From: Parapedobacter flavus | GTDB lineage: Bacteria; Bacteroidota; Bacteroidia; Sphingobacteriales; Sphingobacteriaceae | Reading direction: 5' to 3' | Assembly (NCBI RefSeq): GCF_035818675.1 | Contig: NZ_JAYKZZ010000015.1 | Coordinates: forward strand, 62,001-126,000 | Length of the DNA: 64,000 nt | Shown: one piece after another, positions 18,694 through 29,148 of the stretch | Layout of the letters: each line of letters opens with the position of its first letter | How positions within the stretch are numbered: position 1 is the stretch's first letter | Notes under the pieces: generated by a model | The model's database searches: none | What the model was told of the DNA's origin: nothing | What the model saw: the letters and a program-made list of their open reading frames with translations, nothing else | Made by a program: the position numbers and the translations under genes

Positions 18694-19526
18694 TGAAAAT
18701 CGATTTCTACTGTCCGCGATGGGGCTCCGAACATACCGGATGGCCGCTGTTTGCTACGCAAGTGACGCAAGCCGGTTTTACGGGCGTGGAAGTTTTCCCC
18801 TTAGGGGATACACCCAACAATGCGGGTATGACCGATGTCCTTAGCGATGCAGGTTTGTCTTATATCCTCCTTCATGCCGAATTGCACGAGGGAAAAGACT
18901 TCAATCGGTATAAGGACGCATTGGAACGTAACCTGTATGCCCTGTTGGAATACCAGAGCCGGGATGCCAAACCCCAGTTTATTGTTTCGCAAACCGGACG
19001 GGAATATTATAGCCCGGCCCAGATGGCCGAGTGTTTCGCCATATGCGATCGGATCAGCCGGGAATCCTCGGTAAAGATTATCCAAGAAACGCACCGCAAT
19101 AAATGGTCGTTTGCCGCGCATATTGTCAAAGATTATCTCACGGAGTTCCCATCGTTGGAACTTGCCCTCGATTTTTCACATTGGGTCTGCGTTTCGGAAA
19201 GCTACCTGGAAGACCAAGACGATGCCATTGAGTTGGCTATCAAGCATGGCCGACACCTGCATGCCCGCGTTGGCTTTCCGGAAGGGCCACAGGTCACTGA
19301 TCCGCGGGCGCCTGAAAATGAAATTGCATTGATGCATCACCTGGCATGGTGGGATCGATGGATAGCGCACCTGAAGGAAGTAGGCGTCGAGCGTGCAACC
19401 ATTACGCCTGAATTCGGTCCCTATCCATATATGCCGTATTCGCCATTTACAACAACCCCCCTTGCCAGCCAATGGGAGATCAATTGTTGGATAATGCGGT
19501 TGCTTAAGGAGCGGTATGAATCGTGA
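18693..19526 (+). CDS. Sugar phosphate isomerase/epimerase-like TIM barrel
   Basis: The 277-residue cytoplasmic protein resembles the xylose-isomerase-like (AP endonuclease 2-type) TIM barrels. Metal-site candidates are ILLHAELHEG, IIQETHRNKWS, LALDFSHWVCV and ITPEFGPYPYM. The exact epimerase or isomerase reaction cannot be read. The ATG at 18693 overlaps the oxygenase stop by one base (TGATG), a sign of joint function: an oxidation followed by an isomerisation of the same compound is plausible but unproven. Confidence 0.82.
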   Translation: MKIDFYCPRWGSEHTGWPLFATQVTQAGFTGVEVFPLGDTPNNAGMTDVLSDAGLSYILLHAELHEGKDFNRYKDALERNLYALLEYQSRDAKPQFIVSQTGREYYSPAQMAECFAICDRISRESSVKIIQETHRNKWSFAAHIVKDYLTEFPSLELALDFSHWVCVSESYLEDQDDAIELAIKHGRHLHARVGFPEGPQVTDPRAPENEIALMHHLAWWDRWIAHLKEVGVERATITPEFGPYPYMPYSPFTTTPLASQWEINCWIMRLLKERYES

Positions 19527-19733
19527 TTACAGGGCAGCGCGGGACGCTGATTGGTAGAAAACGTGGTATATTTTGGCACCGACATTTAAAAAAATGGAAA
19601 TCGGGTTTGAAACAGATAGAAAGGAGGAAAGTATGGGTGATTGAGGCGTATATCAACGGACGCTATACGGCGACCTGTTATTTGACAAACCAACGATAAG
19701 TATAACCAATATACAAAAATAACCGAAATTGAT

Positions 19734-22700
19734 ATGTATAAAGTATTTACGGCAACCGGTCCTAGAAAACCGGTTCATCAGTCATCTTCTTGTTTGGCGG
19801 TGATGAAAACGCTGATGTTATTGGCCCTGCTCTTTGCGAGCTCAGCCATAGCGGTGGCACAGGAGCCAGTTGTTGGACTGGTGCGCGATTCGACGGGGAA
19901 CCCATTGGAAGGCGTATCGGTGAAGGTGCGGGGCACATCCCGTGGCGTAGCTACGGATGCCAGCGGACAATTCCAGATACCAGCCTCAACAGGAGAAGTG
20001 TTGGTATTCAGTGCGATAGGTTTTCGGTCGGAAGAACTTACACTAGGTAATCAGCGCACGGTGGGTGTTGTGTTACAGCTCGAGGCTTCTGATTTGGACG
20101 AAGTGGTCGTTGTGGGTTATGGCACCATGAAACGGAAAGATTTTACCGGTTCCGTTGGGTCATTGAATCTCGAAAATTCACCCGTTGCGTTAGCGCCTAA
20201 TCTCAACGCGCTGGAAGCGCTTAAGGGCAGTATCAGTGGCCTGAATATCGGCGCAACAAACTCGGCGGGCGGAGAACCGGCGATGCAGATCCGCGGGCAG
20301 AACTCCATCAACGGTAATAATACACCGTTGATTGTATTGGACGGCGTGATTTTCATGGGTAGCCTGAGTGACATCAATCCGAATGATATCGCAACGATCG
20401 ATGTTCTCAAAGACGCAACCTCAGCTGCAACATACGGATCGCGTTCGGCCAACGGCGTCATCGCCGTGACCACCAAGCGAGGCCGTACCGGTAAACCGGT
20501 GATCAGTTTCAATGCTTCCACGGGTTTCCAGCAATGGCAAAACCAGCCGGTGATGCTTCGGGCTGAAGAATGGGTGGAAGTGGTCAACGCACGTAATCAA
20601 TATCCCGAAGGGACAATCAGTTGGTTGAAAAGCGGCGAGCTGGCGAATCGGGATGCCGGCCGTGAAACCGTATGGTTGGATGAAGTGACCCGGACAGGTG
20701 TAATGCAGAATTATCAAGCGGCAATCTCCGGTGCGACCGAAAACATCAATTATTACCTGTCTACATCATTTGATGATAACAAAGGCATCACCGTGGGGGA
20801 TCAGTTCAACCGCATCGCGATCTTGGGGAAAATGAATACCCACATCACGAGTTGGCTGGAGGTGGGCGTAGACGCAGGTTTTTCTAAGCGCGATTACTCG
20901 GGGGTCTCGGCCAACGTAGGGGCAGCGCAGAGCATGTCGCCTTATGGTGTCATGTACCGCGATGATCAGGGCAACCTCGAAAAGTATCCATACACCCAAT
21001 CGCTTGTCAACCCCTTGTGGGGAGTCGATGACAATACCCGTGATAACGAGGATTTCCTTCATAACTATCGATTGAATACTCATGCGATTGTCAAGCTGCC
21101 TTGGGTGGAAGGGTTGAGCTATCGGGTCAATTACCTGCTTAATCAAGACGAAACCCACTATGGGAATTTTTTCTATGAAGATTATTATGTGCAAGAAGGG
21201 GAATCTCCCGATCGTTATTCGCCGGCGGTTCTTCAAGGGTTGTTGACCAATGCCAACGGTACGATTGAGAAAAGGAAAGGTAATAGCTATGTTTGGGATA
21301 ATATTCTTAATTTCAATCGTACATTTGATCGTCACTCACTTGACGTTACGTTGGTGGCTACACGAGATCATATGAAGTACGAGCGATACGTAACGACGGG
21401 ACGGGACTTTGCTGCGAACGGCAATACTACACTCGGTCTTCAAGGCTTACACAAAGCCACAGTGCAGCGCATTGATTACGACGGAACCGACCTTAATAAT
21501 ATGACTACGCGTAATTATGAGCGTTCTAACATCGGCTATCTTGGCCGGGTCAATTACTCGCTCGATGATACGTATTATTTCACCGGCTCATACCGTCGTG
21601 ATGGCGCCTCTGTTTTTGGGACGGACAACAAGTGGGCTGATTTCTTTGGCGCCGGGTTTTCCTGGAGGGTGACCAATGCTGCGTTCATGGAATCGGTTGG
21701 GATACTGGATGATTTAAAATTGAAAGCATCGTGGGGTCAAAACGGTAATCAAGGGCTAAACCCTTATGGTACCTTGTCTGCTGTGGCGAATGCGGCCAGT
21801 GGCGGTGCGAGGTACGAGTTTTCAAATACACCGGGCCAAATCTATTATGGATTGTACCAAGGTACACTTGGCAACGCTTCCCTTGGCTGGGAAACCACGT
21901 CTTCATGGAATGCCGGGTTTGAGTCGACCTGGCTAGGCAACCGCATTTTTGCAGATTTAGATCTGTATTTTGCAAAAACCACGGACCAGATTTTTACACG
22001 GAATATCCCGGTCATGACCGGTTTCAAAACCATGATGACCTCCATGGGTCAGGTAAATAACACGGGCGTAGAAGCAACGGTCCGTACCGTGAATATACAA
22101 AAGCCGGAGTTGACTTGGAGCACCACTCTTACCTTTTGGCAGAACACGAACAGGCTGGTTTCCCTATACGGCGACGATTTGGACGGGGATGGCGTGGAAG
22201 ATGATGATATTGCTAATAGTTTATTCATCGGGAAATCGTTGGGAGCCATCTACGGTTACGAGCAAATCGGCATTGTACAGGAAGGCGATACCGAGTACAT
22301 CGGGCTAACCGGTGCCGCACCCGGTGCGCCGAAATATCGGGATTTAGACGGCGAGCCGGGAATCACCGCCGCCGACCGGAAAATCCTGGGATACAATAAG
22401 GAAAATTTCCGCTTGAATTTCAGTAGCAGCTTGACGTATAAGAATTTCGGATTCTATGTGATGGTCACCGGAACTTTCGGCGGCAATAATATGTATTTGC
22501 GGTCCAACCCGGCAGCTTATATAACGAGTGGTACGGGACGGGGCTTTAATGACAACCGACATTATATACCCTATTGGACACCGGAAAATCCCAGTAATGT
22601 ATATCCCTCTGCGGTGTTTTCAGGCGACGGCCGCTTTCTAGGTTTGCAGAACCGCGGATTCGTGCGCGTTCAAGACATCACCCTTTCTTACACGTTTAAT

Positions 22701-22874
22701 CAGCCCTGGGTGTCGGCAGCACGTATCGGCTCGCTAAAGGTGTTTGCGACAGCGAAGAACCTAGCCACGTTCACCGATTGGTTCGGTGGAGATCCGGAGA
22801 CGGGCGCACGGGTAAGGGATAATACTATGCCTGTAGCCGCAACATATTCGTTGGGCGTAAACCTGAGTTTTTAA
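19734..22874 (+). CDS. SusC-family TonB-dependent outer membrane transporter (rhamnose locus)
   Basis: The 1046-residue protein has an export signal (a Leu/Ala-rich stretch ending ...VAQ) and a carboxypeptidase-like regulatory domain, starting VVGLVRDSTGNPLEGVSVKV. Next come the SusC signature LDEVVVVGYGTMKRKDFTGSV, a plug domain with IRGQNSINGNN, and a long beta-barrel ending in NLSF with the C-terminal Phe used for barrel insertion. It lacks an STN domain, so it is probably not controlled by a FecR/sigma relay. It pairs with the SusD gene 10 bp downstream and imports glycan pieces across the outer membrane. A 207-bp gap precedes it, where I see no convincing promoter. Confidence 0.95.
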   Translation: MYKVFTATGPRKPVHQSSSCLAVMKTLMLLALLFASSAIAVAQEPVVGLVRDSTGNPLEGVSVKVRGTSRGVATDASGQFQIPASTGEVLVFSAIGFRSEELTLGNQRTVGVVLQLEASDLDEVVVVGYGTMKRKDFTGSVGSLNLENSPVALAPNLNALEALKGSISGLNIGATNSAGGEPAMQIRGQNSINGNNTPLIVLDGVIFMGSLSDINPNDIATIDVLKDATSAATYGSRSANGVIAVTTKRGRTGKPVISFNASTGFQQWQNQPVMLRAEEWVEVVNARNQYPEGTISWLKSGELANRDAGRETVWLDEVTRTGVMQNYQAAISGATENINYYLSTSFDDNKGITVGDQFNRIAILGKMNTHITSWLEVGVDAGFSKRDYSGVSANVGAAQSMSPYGVMYRDDQGNLEKYPYTQSLVNPLWGVDDNTRDNEDFLHNYRLNTHAIVKLPWVEGLSYRVNYLLNQDETHYGNFFYEDYYVQEGESPDRYSPAVLQGLLTNANGTIEKRKGNSYVWDNILNFNRTFDRHSLDVTLVATRDHMKYERYVTTGRDFAANGNTTLGLQGLHKATVQRIDYDGTDLNNMTTRNYERSNIGYLGRVNYSLDDTYYFTGSYRRDGASVFGTDNKWADFFGAGFSWRVTNAAFMESVGILDDLKLKASWGQNGNQGLNPYGTLSAVANAASGGARYEFSNTPGQIYYGLYQGTLGNASLGWETTSSWNAGFESTWLGNRIFADLDLYFAKTTDQIFTRNIPVMTGFKTMMTSMGQVNNTGVEATVRTVNIQKPELTWSTTLTFWQNTNRLVSLYGDDLDGDGVEDDDIANSLFIGKSLGAIYGYEQIGIVQEGDTEYIGLTGAAPGAPKYRDLDGEPGITAADRKILGYNKENFRLNFSSSLTYKNFGFYVMVTGTFGGNNMYLRSNPAAYITSGTGRGFNDNRHYIPYWTPENPSNVYPSAVFSGDGRFLGLQNRGFVRVQDITLSYTFNQPWVSAARIGSLKVFATAKNLATFTDWFGGDPETGARVRDNTMPVAATYSLGVNLSF

Positions 22875-22884
22875 TTATTATCAG

Positions 22885-24621
22885 ATGAGAGACATGAAAA
22901 GAATTTATCAATATAGCTTCGGAATGGCATTTAGCCTGCTGCTGGGTTTGGCGGGTTGTAAATCGGACAAGGAATTCTTAACGGAGATTCCCCCTACGTT
23001 TTATACCATTGACAATGCGTTCAGTACCTCGGCGCAAATTGATCAAGCATTGGTGGCCATATACTCGCAGTTGCGCGATCTGTGGGCAAACCCGAGTGAG
23101 GAACAGTGGATTTTCGTGCTGCGTGGCAACGGTACCGACATGTACGATGCACCTAGCATCCGCCGTGGGAATTCGTTCAACAACTACGGCAATATCAATC
23201 CAGACAACGGAACTTTTTACAATGCCTACAGCACCTGGTACCAAATTATTGCCAAGGCAAACCTCGCGATTTACTCCGCCGATCTGGAGCAGATTTCGTG
23301 GTCTAATGCGGAGGAAAAATCTTATGCGATAGCCCAGGCACGTTTTTTTAGAGCTTTTGCCTACCTGAATCTGGGTGAGTTGTTCGGCGGTGTGCCGATG
23401 GTCACGGAAATTACGATAGGACCAAAGTATGATTTTTCGCGGACGACGAGAGTTGAAACCTATCAATTCGTCATCGACGAACTCCTGGCTGTTGAAAACG
23501 ACCTGCCGCCGACGACCGGCGAAGGCGGGCGCCTCGTTCGGGGTGCAGCCCAGCACATGCTGGCCAGGGCGTACCTCGCGCAAGGTATACAATTCTCAGC
23601 AAACGGAGATGAGGGGGCTGCCCAATCGGCGTTTGTCCAGTCGGCAGCCAATGCAGATAAGGTCATCAATGGTGGGACATTTTCTTTGATGACATCGCGC
23701 TTTGGCTCGCGGCAGGACGAGGAACAAGGCAATGTGTATTGGGACCTTTTTCAGGAAGACAATGTCAATTATCAGGATGGGAATACCGAGTGTATCTGGG
23801 CGCTCCAGATTGATTATGCAGCCTACCGCGCAGAAGACGGCAAGTCTAAACTGCCGTATTCGCGCACCTATGGGCCGGTGTTCCGTGACGGTGCGTTAGG
23901 GCACCTTACCGGAACGGCAGAAGATGTTGGGGGTAGAGGTATCGCGCAAATAATACCGACGATGTACACGCGCGATGAGGTCTATGCCGGTAAATGGAAT
24001 GACGATATGCGGAATTCCGATATTGTTTTTCGCCGTACATTTATCGGAAATGTTCCGTCGTCGCCCTATTACGGCAAACCCGTGCCTTGGGAGGTCATGT
24101 ATAACGGTAGCAATGATGAAAGTATAAACAAGGCGAATCAAAGTTTGTGCTACCCCGTTTCTTGCAAGATCGCGACCGATCGGTATACAGGATTGGAAGA
24201 CGGCGAAAACAGAAGCAACTTGTTCCGGGACGATTATTTTATTCGTTTGTCTGAAACCATCTTGCTGCGCGCAGAAGCCAAACAACGGTTGGGAGATAAA
24301 TCGGGCGCCGCTACGGATATCAACTTATTACGTGAACGGGCACAGTGCGGCTATATGGTCACCGCGGCTGATGTTGACGATCGTTTTAATTTGATTTTGG
24401 ACGAGCGTGCGCGTGAACTGATTTATGAAGAGAGCCGCTGGAATACCCTATTGCGGATGGGAGGTACGATTGCTGTAGATCGAATCCGCGAGTATGCCTT
24501 TTGGCCGGAGGCGGAAGCTACGTTGACGTTTGATTATAACCTGTGGCCCATTCCCAATACCGTCATCGATACCAATAAAGATGTGCCACTGGAACAGAAC
24601 GAAGGATGGAAAAATAGATAG
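22885..24621 (+). CDS. SusD/RagB-family glycan-binding lipoprotein
   Basis: This is the SusD partner of the transporter just upstream (578 residues; ATG at 22894 is an alternative). The lipobox LLGLAGC anchors it at the cell surface. TPR-like helices hold the ligand; AQARFFRAFAYLNLGELFGGVPMV is the classic SusD segment, and the C-terminal region ends in LWPIPNTVIDTNKDVPLEQNEGW, the usual RagB/SusD ending. It should capture the glycan and close the SusC barrel as a lid. The four to five enzymes that follow give the best clue to the ligand: a rhamnose-containing, possibly sulfated glycan. Confidence 0.95.
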   Translation: MRDMKRIYQYSFGMAFSLLLGLAGCKSDKEFLTEIPPTFYTIDNAFSTSAQIDQALVAIYSQLRDLWANPSEEQWIFVLRGNGTDMYDAPSIRRGNSFNNYGNINPDNGTFYNAYSTWYQIIAKANLAIYSADLEQISWSNAEEKSYAIAQARFFRAFAYLNLGELFGGVPMVTEITIGPKYDFSRTTRVETYQFVIDELLAVENDLPPTTGEGGRLVRGAAQHMLARAYLAQGIQFSANGDEGAAQSAFVQSAANADKVINGGTFSLMTSRFGSRQDEEQGNVYWDLFQEDNVNYQDGNTECIWALQIDYAAYRAEDGKSKLPYSRTYGPVFRDGALGHLTGTAEDVGGRGIAQIIPTMYTRDEVYAGKWNDDMRNSDIVFRRTFIGNVPSSPYYGKPVPWEVMYNGSNDESINKANQSLCYPVSCKIATDRYTGLEDGENRSNLFRDDYFIRLSETILLRAEAKQRLGDKSGAATDINLLRERAQCGYMVTAADVDDRFNLILDERARELIYEESRWNTLLRMGGTIAVDRIREYAFWPEAEATLTFDYNLWPIPNTVIDTNKDVPLEQNEGWKNR

Positions 24622-24661
24622 GTAGCCATGGAAACCGTCCAGTCAATTTAACGAATGGTTG

Positions 24662-26107
24662 ATGAAAATTTTTGGGATTTTACTTTTTCTTTTTACATGT
24701 GTGCAGCTGTGTTTTTCCCAGCAACACGATAAGCTCAATGTCTTGTTTATCATTTCAGATGACCTGACGGCTACCGCCGTTTCCGCATATGGAAACACCG
24801 CCAGCCAGACACCAAATATTGACCTCTTAGCATCTGAGGGGATAAGGTATACACACGCGTATTCCCAATATCCCATATGTGGCCCTTCCCGGGCTTCCTT
24901 GATGTTCGGCTATTACCCCACGGCGACTGGAACGTATGGCTATGTTAGCGGTCGGGAAGACGTTGGGCCGGATAGGAAATCCTGGGCACAGCTGTTTAAG
25001 GATAACGGCTATTACACGGCCCGGGTAAGTAAGATATTTCACATGGGGACCGCCGACATGATCAATGGTGCGGATGGTGCAGACGACGTGGCCTCATGGA
25101 CGGAACGGTTCAATAGCCAGGATCCGTTGTGGAACGCAGCGGGCGAAGGGGAGCTGGTTCAGAAAAATCCGTTTGGTCTGGAGCCGCCAAAGCAGGGTAG
25201 GAATCTCATGTCCATCGTCAGGGCCGAAGGGGACGACTCCGATTATTCCGACGGAAAAACCGCAGATAAAGTTTCTGAATTACTTCGTAAACATAAAGAC
25301 AAACCCTTTTTTATTGCAGCGGGTTTTTTTCGACCGCATGTACCCTTCGTGGCGCCAAAAAAGTACTTCCGCGCCTATCCGTATGAACAGGTCGTGCTGC
25401 CGCCGAAAGTAGCAGACGATTGGGATGATATACCTGCACCCGGCATCAATTACGTGACCAGCCTCAATGGGCTGATGAGTGAAGAACAGGAAAAGAAGGC
25501 TATTGCTGCCTATTACTCCACCGTGTCTTATATGGACAGGCAGTTAGGTAAAATCCTTCAGACGTTGAAAGCGGAGGGCTTGGAAAACAATACTGTTGTT
25601 ATTTTTACATCAGATCACGGCTACCATCTTGGCGAACATGATTTTTGGATGAAGGTGGGCCTGCATGAAGAATCGGTGCGGGTGCCGCTGATCATTAAAA
25701 TGCCCGGGAAGCAACCGGCCATATGCCATTCCCTTGTTGAGCTGATTGACCTGTATCCTACCGTGGCTGAATTAGCGGGGTTGCCTGTTTCACGGCATCT
25801 GCAAGGAAAAAGCCTGGTAACCACATTGGATAAACCCGAACATCAGGTCAGGAATATGGCTTTTTCTGTTAGCACCAACGGCAAGAGGTTAGGGGAAGCG
25901 TTCCTGGTTCGAACGGAAAAGTGGAGTTATATCCAGTATGGGGACGATGCGGCCCAAGGGATGGAGCTATACGATATGGAATACGATTCAAAACAATACA
26001 ACAACCTGGCTCATTTTCCGAGATACAAGCCCATCGTGCAGGAGCTGCAGCTTCAACTGAAACAGAAACTGAAAGCGGTCCGTACGAATGACCTGAGCGC
26101 CCGATGA
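24662..26107 (+). CDS. Secreted type I sulfatase, iduronate-2-sulfatase-like
   Basis: The 481-residue enzyme has a short signal peptide (ending FSQQ) and the sulfatase core. ISDDLTATAVSAYGN carries the calcium ligands. Cys73 lies in CGPSR, the C-x-P-x-R motif turned into formylglycine, and TSDHGYHLGEHDFWMKVGLHEESVRVP is the later active-site block. Overall pattern is closest to iduronate-2-sulfatase-type enzymes. The ATG at 24662 is chosen; a TTG just before it is unlikely. It sits inside the SusCD operon, so the imported glycan is probably sulfated. No formylglycine-activating enzyme is in the window. Confidence 0.9.
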   Translation: MKIFGILLFLFTCVQLCFSQQHDKLNVLFIISDDLTATAVSAYGNTASQTPNIDLLASEGIRYTHAYSQYPICGPSRASLMFGYYPTATGTYGYVSGREDVGPDRKSWAQLFKDNGYYTARVSKIFHMGTADMINGADGADDVASWTERFNSQDPLWNAAGEGELVQKNPFGLEPPKQGRNLMSIVRAEGDDSDYSDGKTADKVSELLRKHKDKPFFIAAGFFRPHVPFVAPKKYFRAYPYEQVVLPPKVADDWDDIPAPGINYVTSLNGLMSEEQEKKAIAAYYSTVSYMDRQLGKILQTLKAEGLENNTVVIFTSDHGYHLGEHDFWMKVGLHEESVRVPLIIKMPGKQPAICHSLVELIDLYPTVAELAGLPVSRHLQGKSLVTTLDKPEHQVRNMAFSVSTNGKRLGEAFLVRTEKWSYIQYGDDAAQGMELYDMEYDSKQYNNLAHFPRYKPIVQELQLQLKQKLKAVRTNDLSAR

Positions 26108-26138
26108 GCATGTTGAAGCATATAAATTAATACTTGTT

Positions 26139-29042
26139 ATGAAAAAATTAATACTGACCGTTTTATTACCGGGAATAATTTCTGCGCTTTTTTTGGGGGG
26201 ATCCTCTTGGAAAAGTTACTCTGAAATCCCTAAGACGGATTCACTCGCTTATTTATTTAAAACCCCTGCAAGCAAAAGCGGGATACGGTGTTGGTGGTGG
26301 TGGTTGAACGCTAATGTTACGAAAGAATCCATAACAAGTGATTTGGAAGCAATGAAAGAGAAAGGGTTCAGTGGGGCCAGTATAATTGATGCCGGTGGCG
26401 ATACGCATCGTGGGAACGGGCCTGTGCCGGCAGGCCCTAAGTTTGGAAGTCCCGCTTGGCAGGAGCTGTACATTTATGCCGTTAAGGAAGCCGAACGGTT
26501 GGATTTGGAGTTGGGCTTGATGATTCAAAGTGGTTGGAACGTCGGGGGGCCCGATGTAACGGTGGAAGAGAGTAATAAGCACCTAACTTGGTCGGAAGTG
26601 CGTGTCAAAGGCGGTGCGGCAGTAAAGCGTGCATTACCCGAGCCCCCTTCGAAAGAGGGATTTTATAGGGATATTGCAGTTCTTGCGTTTCCGGCTAAAG
26701 AGCAGACGTCACGCCCGCCGATTCGCGACCTCCGGCTGAAAGCAGCCTTCGGTTCGGCGGGAATGTCGGCTCCGAAGACCTGGCATTTATTAACAGATAC
26801 GGCAGGCATACCGGGTGAGGAGGACGCGCTGATAGATCAGGTACAGGATATTACTTCTGCGTTCGATGCCGGAAGTGGTATATTAACATGGGAAGTGCCT
26901 GCCGGTGATTGGGTGGTGATGCGCTTCGGATATACCACTTCCAATGCCAGGGTAAAAACATCCAGCGACGAGTGGCAGGGTTATATAATAGATTTTATGA
27001 GTAAAAAGCGGTTCAACCGCTATTGGGACTCCAATGTCAAACCACTGTTGGATACCATAGGTCCGTTAGCCGGTACGACCTTAAAATATGTACAGACAGA
27101 CAGCTGGGAAGGAGGTGGACTTAACTGGACCGAACTATTCAGGGATGAATTCAAAAACAGACGCGGATACGACCTGTTACCGTACTTGCCAGTTGTAGCT
27201 GGGAAAATAATCGAAAACCGGGATGTGAGCAATCGTTTCTTGGCAGACTTACGCAAAACCGTCGGCGATTGTATCGCTGAAAACCATTACGGGGTATTTG
27301 CAGAAAGGGCGAAGGAATATGGTATCGGTATCCTCCCCGAATCGGCCGGCCCGCATGGCGGCCCTTTTGACGGGTTGAAAAACTATGGCAAAAGCCAGAT
27401 TATGATGAGCGAATTCTGGGCTCCATCCCCCCATCGTGCAGAACCGGTAGATCGGTTCTTTGTAAAACAGGCGTCCAGCGCAGCGCATATTTATGACCGT
27501 CATTTAATAGGAGCAGAAGCTTTTACTACCATTGGTAAGCATTGGGACGATGTTATCTGGGCTGATCTGAAATCCAGTTTTGATCATGAGGTTTGCGCGG
27601 GACTTAACTTGGTGTACTTGCATACGTTTGCCTCATCCCCTAAAGAAATGGGCCTTCCTGGACAGGCTTATTTTGCCGGGACACACATCAACCCCAATAT
27701 CACGTGGTGGGATCTGGCTGGTGATTTCTTTGATTATATGGCACGTATTCAACACATGATGCAACAGGGACGGTTTGTCGCCGATGTACTTTATTATTAC
27801 GGGGACCATGTTCCGAATATTGCAGGGAGAAAAGCGGACGACCCGGCTAACGCTCTACCTGAATATGATTATGACGTCATCAATGAAGAAATGCTGTTGA
27901 AGCTCCAGGTAAAGAATAAACGCGTGACCTTGCCACACGGCATGAGTTACCGTATATTGGTATTGCCTGCCCAGAAGGTTCTTTCATTGGCTGCAGCCAG
28001 AAAAGTCGAGGAGTTGGTAGAAGCAGGGGCAATCATTGTCGGTCCCAAACCGAGCACCACGAGCAGCCTCGTTAACTACCCGCAGTCGGAATCCGAATTG
28101 AAGAAAATTGCGGACAAGTTGTGGGGGGATGCGTCGACCCCATCGGGGATCCGTGGGATCGGCAAGGGTAAAGTAATTTGGGGGATGACCGCCAGAGAAG
28201 CATTGGCGGCAGAACATATACAGCCGGATTTCCTGGTGAAGGGCGCTGACCAAGACTCGGTAGTTGATTATATTCATCATACGCTCCCCGGCATGGATTA
28301 CTATTTCGTGAGTAACCAAAGCAAGGGAACTGTGCGCTTTTCCGCTTCGTTCAGAGTCGCCGGCAAACAACCCGAACTGTGGGACCCGGTCACCGGCGAA
28401 ATCAGGGATGCGAACGCATTCCTGCAGGAAGACGGGCGCACAGTCGTTCCACTTGAACTTAATCCGTATGGTTCCGTATTTGTCGTGTTCCGAAAGTCAA
28501 TCGGAGAAAATAGCGAGGGGGAAGGCACACAAAACTACCCTGCTTATCAGCCCCTGCTTACGATAACCGGTGCATGGGATCTGCAGTTTGATTCGGAGTG
28601 GGGAGGGCCAGCTGAGCCGGTGAAATTTGATTCTTTGCGAAGTTGGACTGATCATAACGAAGAAGGCATAAAATATTACTCTGGTAAAGTGATGTACACA
28701 AAGCATTTCGACAGTCCCGCCCCGGCGGAAGGCGGGGACATCGTGCTGGACCTCGGGCAAATACACGACGTCGGAATAGCACGTGTATGGCTTAATGGCC
28801 GGGACTTAGGGGTTGTTTGGGCCCCTCCCTATCGGGTGAAAATCACAGATGTGCTTAGAAGTGAAGGTAATGAACTGAAAGTGGAAGTCGTGAACTCTTG
28901 GAGAAACCGACTGGTGGGCGATCGGGGCAAGCCGAAGGACCAGCAGTTTACCTCGACGAATATCAAGATCCTCGCGGAATGGGAATTGTTGCCCTCCGGC
29001 CTGTTCGGGCCTGTGCAACTGTTAACATCGGTACCAAAATGA
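26139..29042 (+). CDS. GH106-like alpha-L-rhamnosidase
   Basis: The 967-residue secreted protein matches GH106 in its opening RCWWWWLNANVTKESITSDLEAMKEKGFSG, in YVQTDSWEGGGLNWTELF and in GAEAFTTIGKHWDDV. It ends in a galactose-binding-like jelly roll (LDLGQIHDVGIARVWLNGRDLGVVW). GH106 enzymes remove alpha-L-rhamnose, often from complex pectins. The signal peptide begins MKKLILTVLLPGIISALFLG. It lies 31 bp after the sulfatase and 106 bp before the next rhamnosidase. The presence of GH106 next to several GH78 genes points to more than one rhamnose linkage in the target. Confidence 0.87.
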   Translation: MKKLILTVLLPGIISALFLGGSSWKSYSEIPKTDSLAYLFKTPASKSGIRCWWWWLNANVTKESITSDLEAMKEKGFSGASIIDAGGDTHRGNGPVPAGPKFGSPAWQELYIYAVKEAERLDLELGLMIQSGWNVGGPDVTVEESNKHLTWSEVRVKGGAAVKRALPEPPSKEGFYRDIAVLAFPAKEQTSRPPIRDLRLKAAFGSAGMSAPKTWHLLTDTAGIPGEEDALIDQVQDITSAFDAGSGILTWEVPAGDWVVMRFGYTTSNARVKTSSDEWQGYIIDFMSKKRFNRYWDSNVKPLLDTIGPLAGTTLKYVQTDSWEGGGLNWTELFRDEFKNRRGYDLLPYLPVVAGKIIENRDVSNRFLADLRKTVGDCIAENHYGVFAERAKEYGIGILPESAGPHGGPFDGLKNYGKSQIMMSEFWAPSPHRAEPVDRFFVKQASSAAHIYDRHLIGAEAFTTIGKHWDDVIWADLKSSFDHEVCAGLNLVYLHTFASSPKEMGLPGQAYFAGTHINPNITWWDLAGDFFDYMARIQHMMQQGRFVADVLYYYGDHVPNIAGRKADDPANALPEYDYDVINEEMLLKLQVKNKRVTLPHGMSYRILVLPAQKVLSLAAARKVEELVEAGAIIVGPKPSTTSSLVNYPQSESELKKIADKLWGDASTPSGIRGIGKGKVIWGMTAREALAAEHIQPDFLVKGADQDSVVDYIHHTLPGMDYYFVSNQSKGTVRFSASFRVAGKQPELWDPVTGEIRDANAFLQEDGRTVVPLELNPYGSVFVVFRKSIGENSEGEGTQNYPAYQPLLTITGAWDLQFDSEWGGPAEPVKFDSLRSWTDHNEEGIKYYSGKVMYTKHFDSPAPAEGGDIVLDLGQIHDVGIARVWLNGRDLGVVWAPPYRVKITDVLRSEGNELKVEVVNSWRNRLVGDRGKPKDQQFTSTNIKILAEWELLPSGLFGPVQLLTSVPK

Positions 29043-29148
29043 AACAGTTCGTGACCGTCTTTATAAATTATGAAAGGTGGAGTTGGCGCGACTGAATTCA
29101 GACATATCCTGCATCACGGAGACAATGCAACATTTGATTAATCGATTG

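Noticed and set aside
19561..19700. Promoter for the first SusC gene
   Set aside because: Sequences such as TATATTTTG and TTATTTG have the wrong spacing between TA and TTTG, and no -33 box fits.
24659..24664. TTG as start of the sulfatase
   Set aside because: An ATG follows immediately and fits the signal peptide; the TTG adds only one residue.
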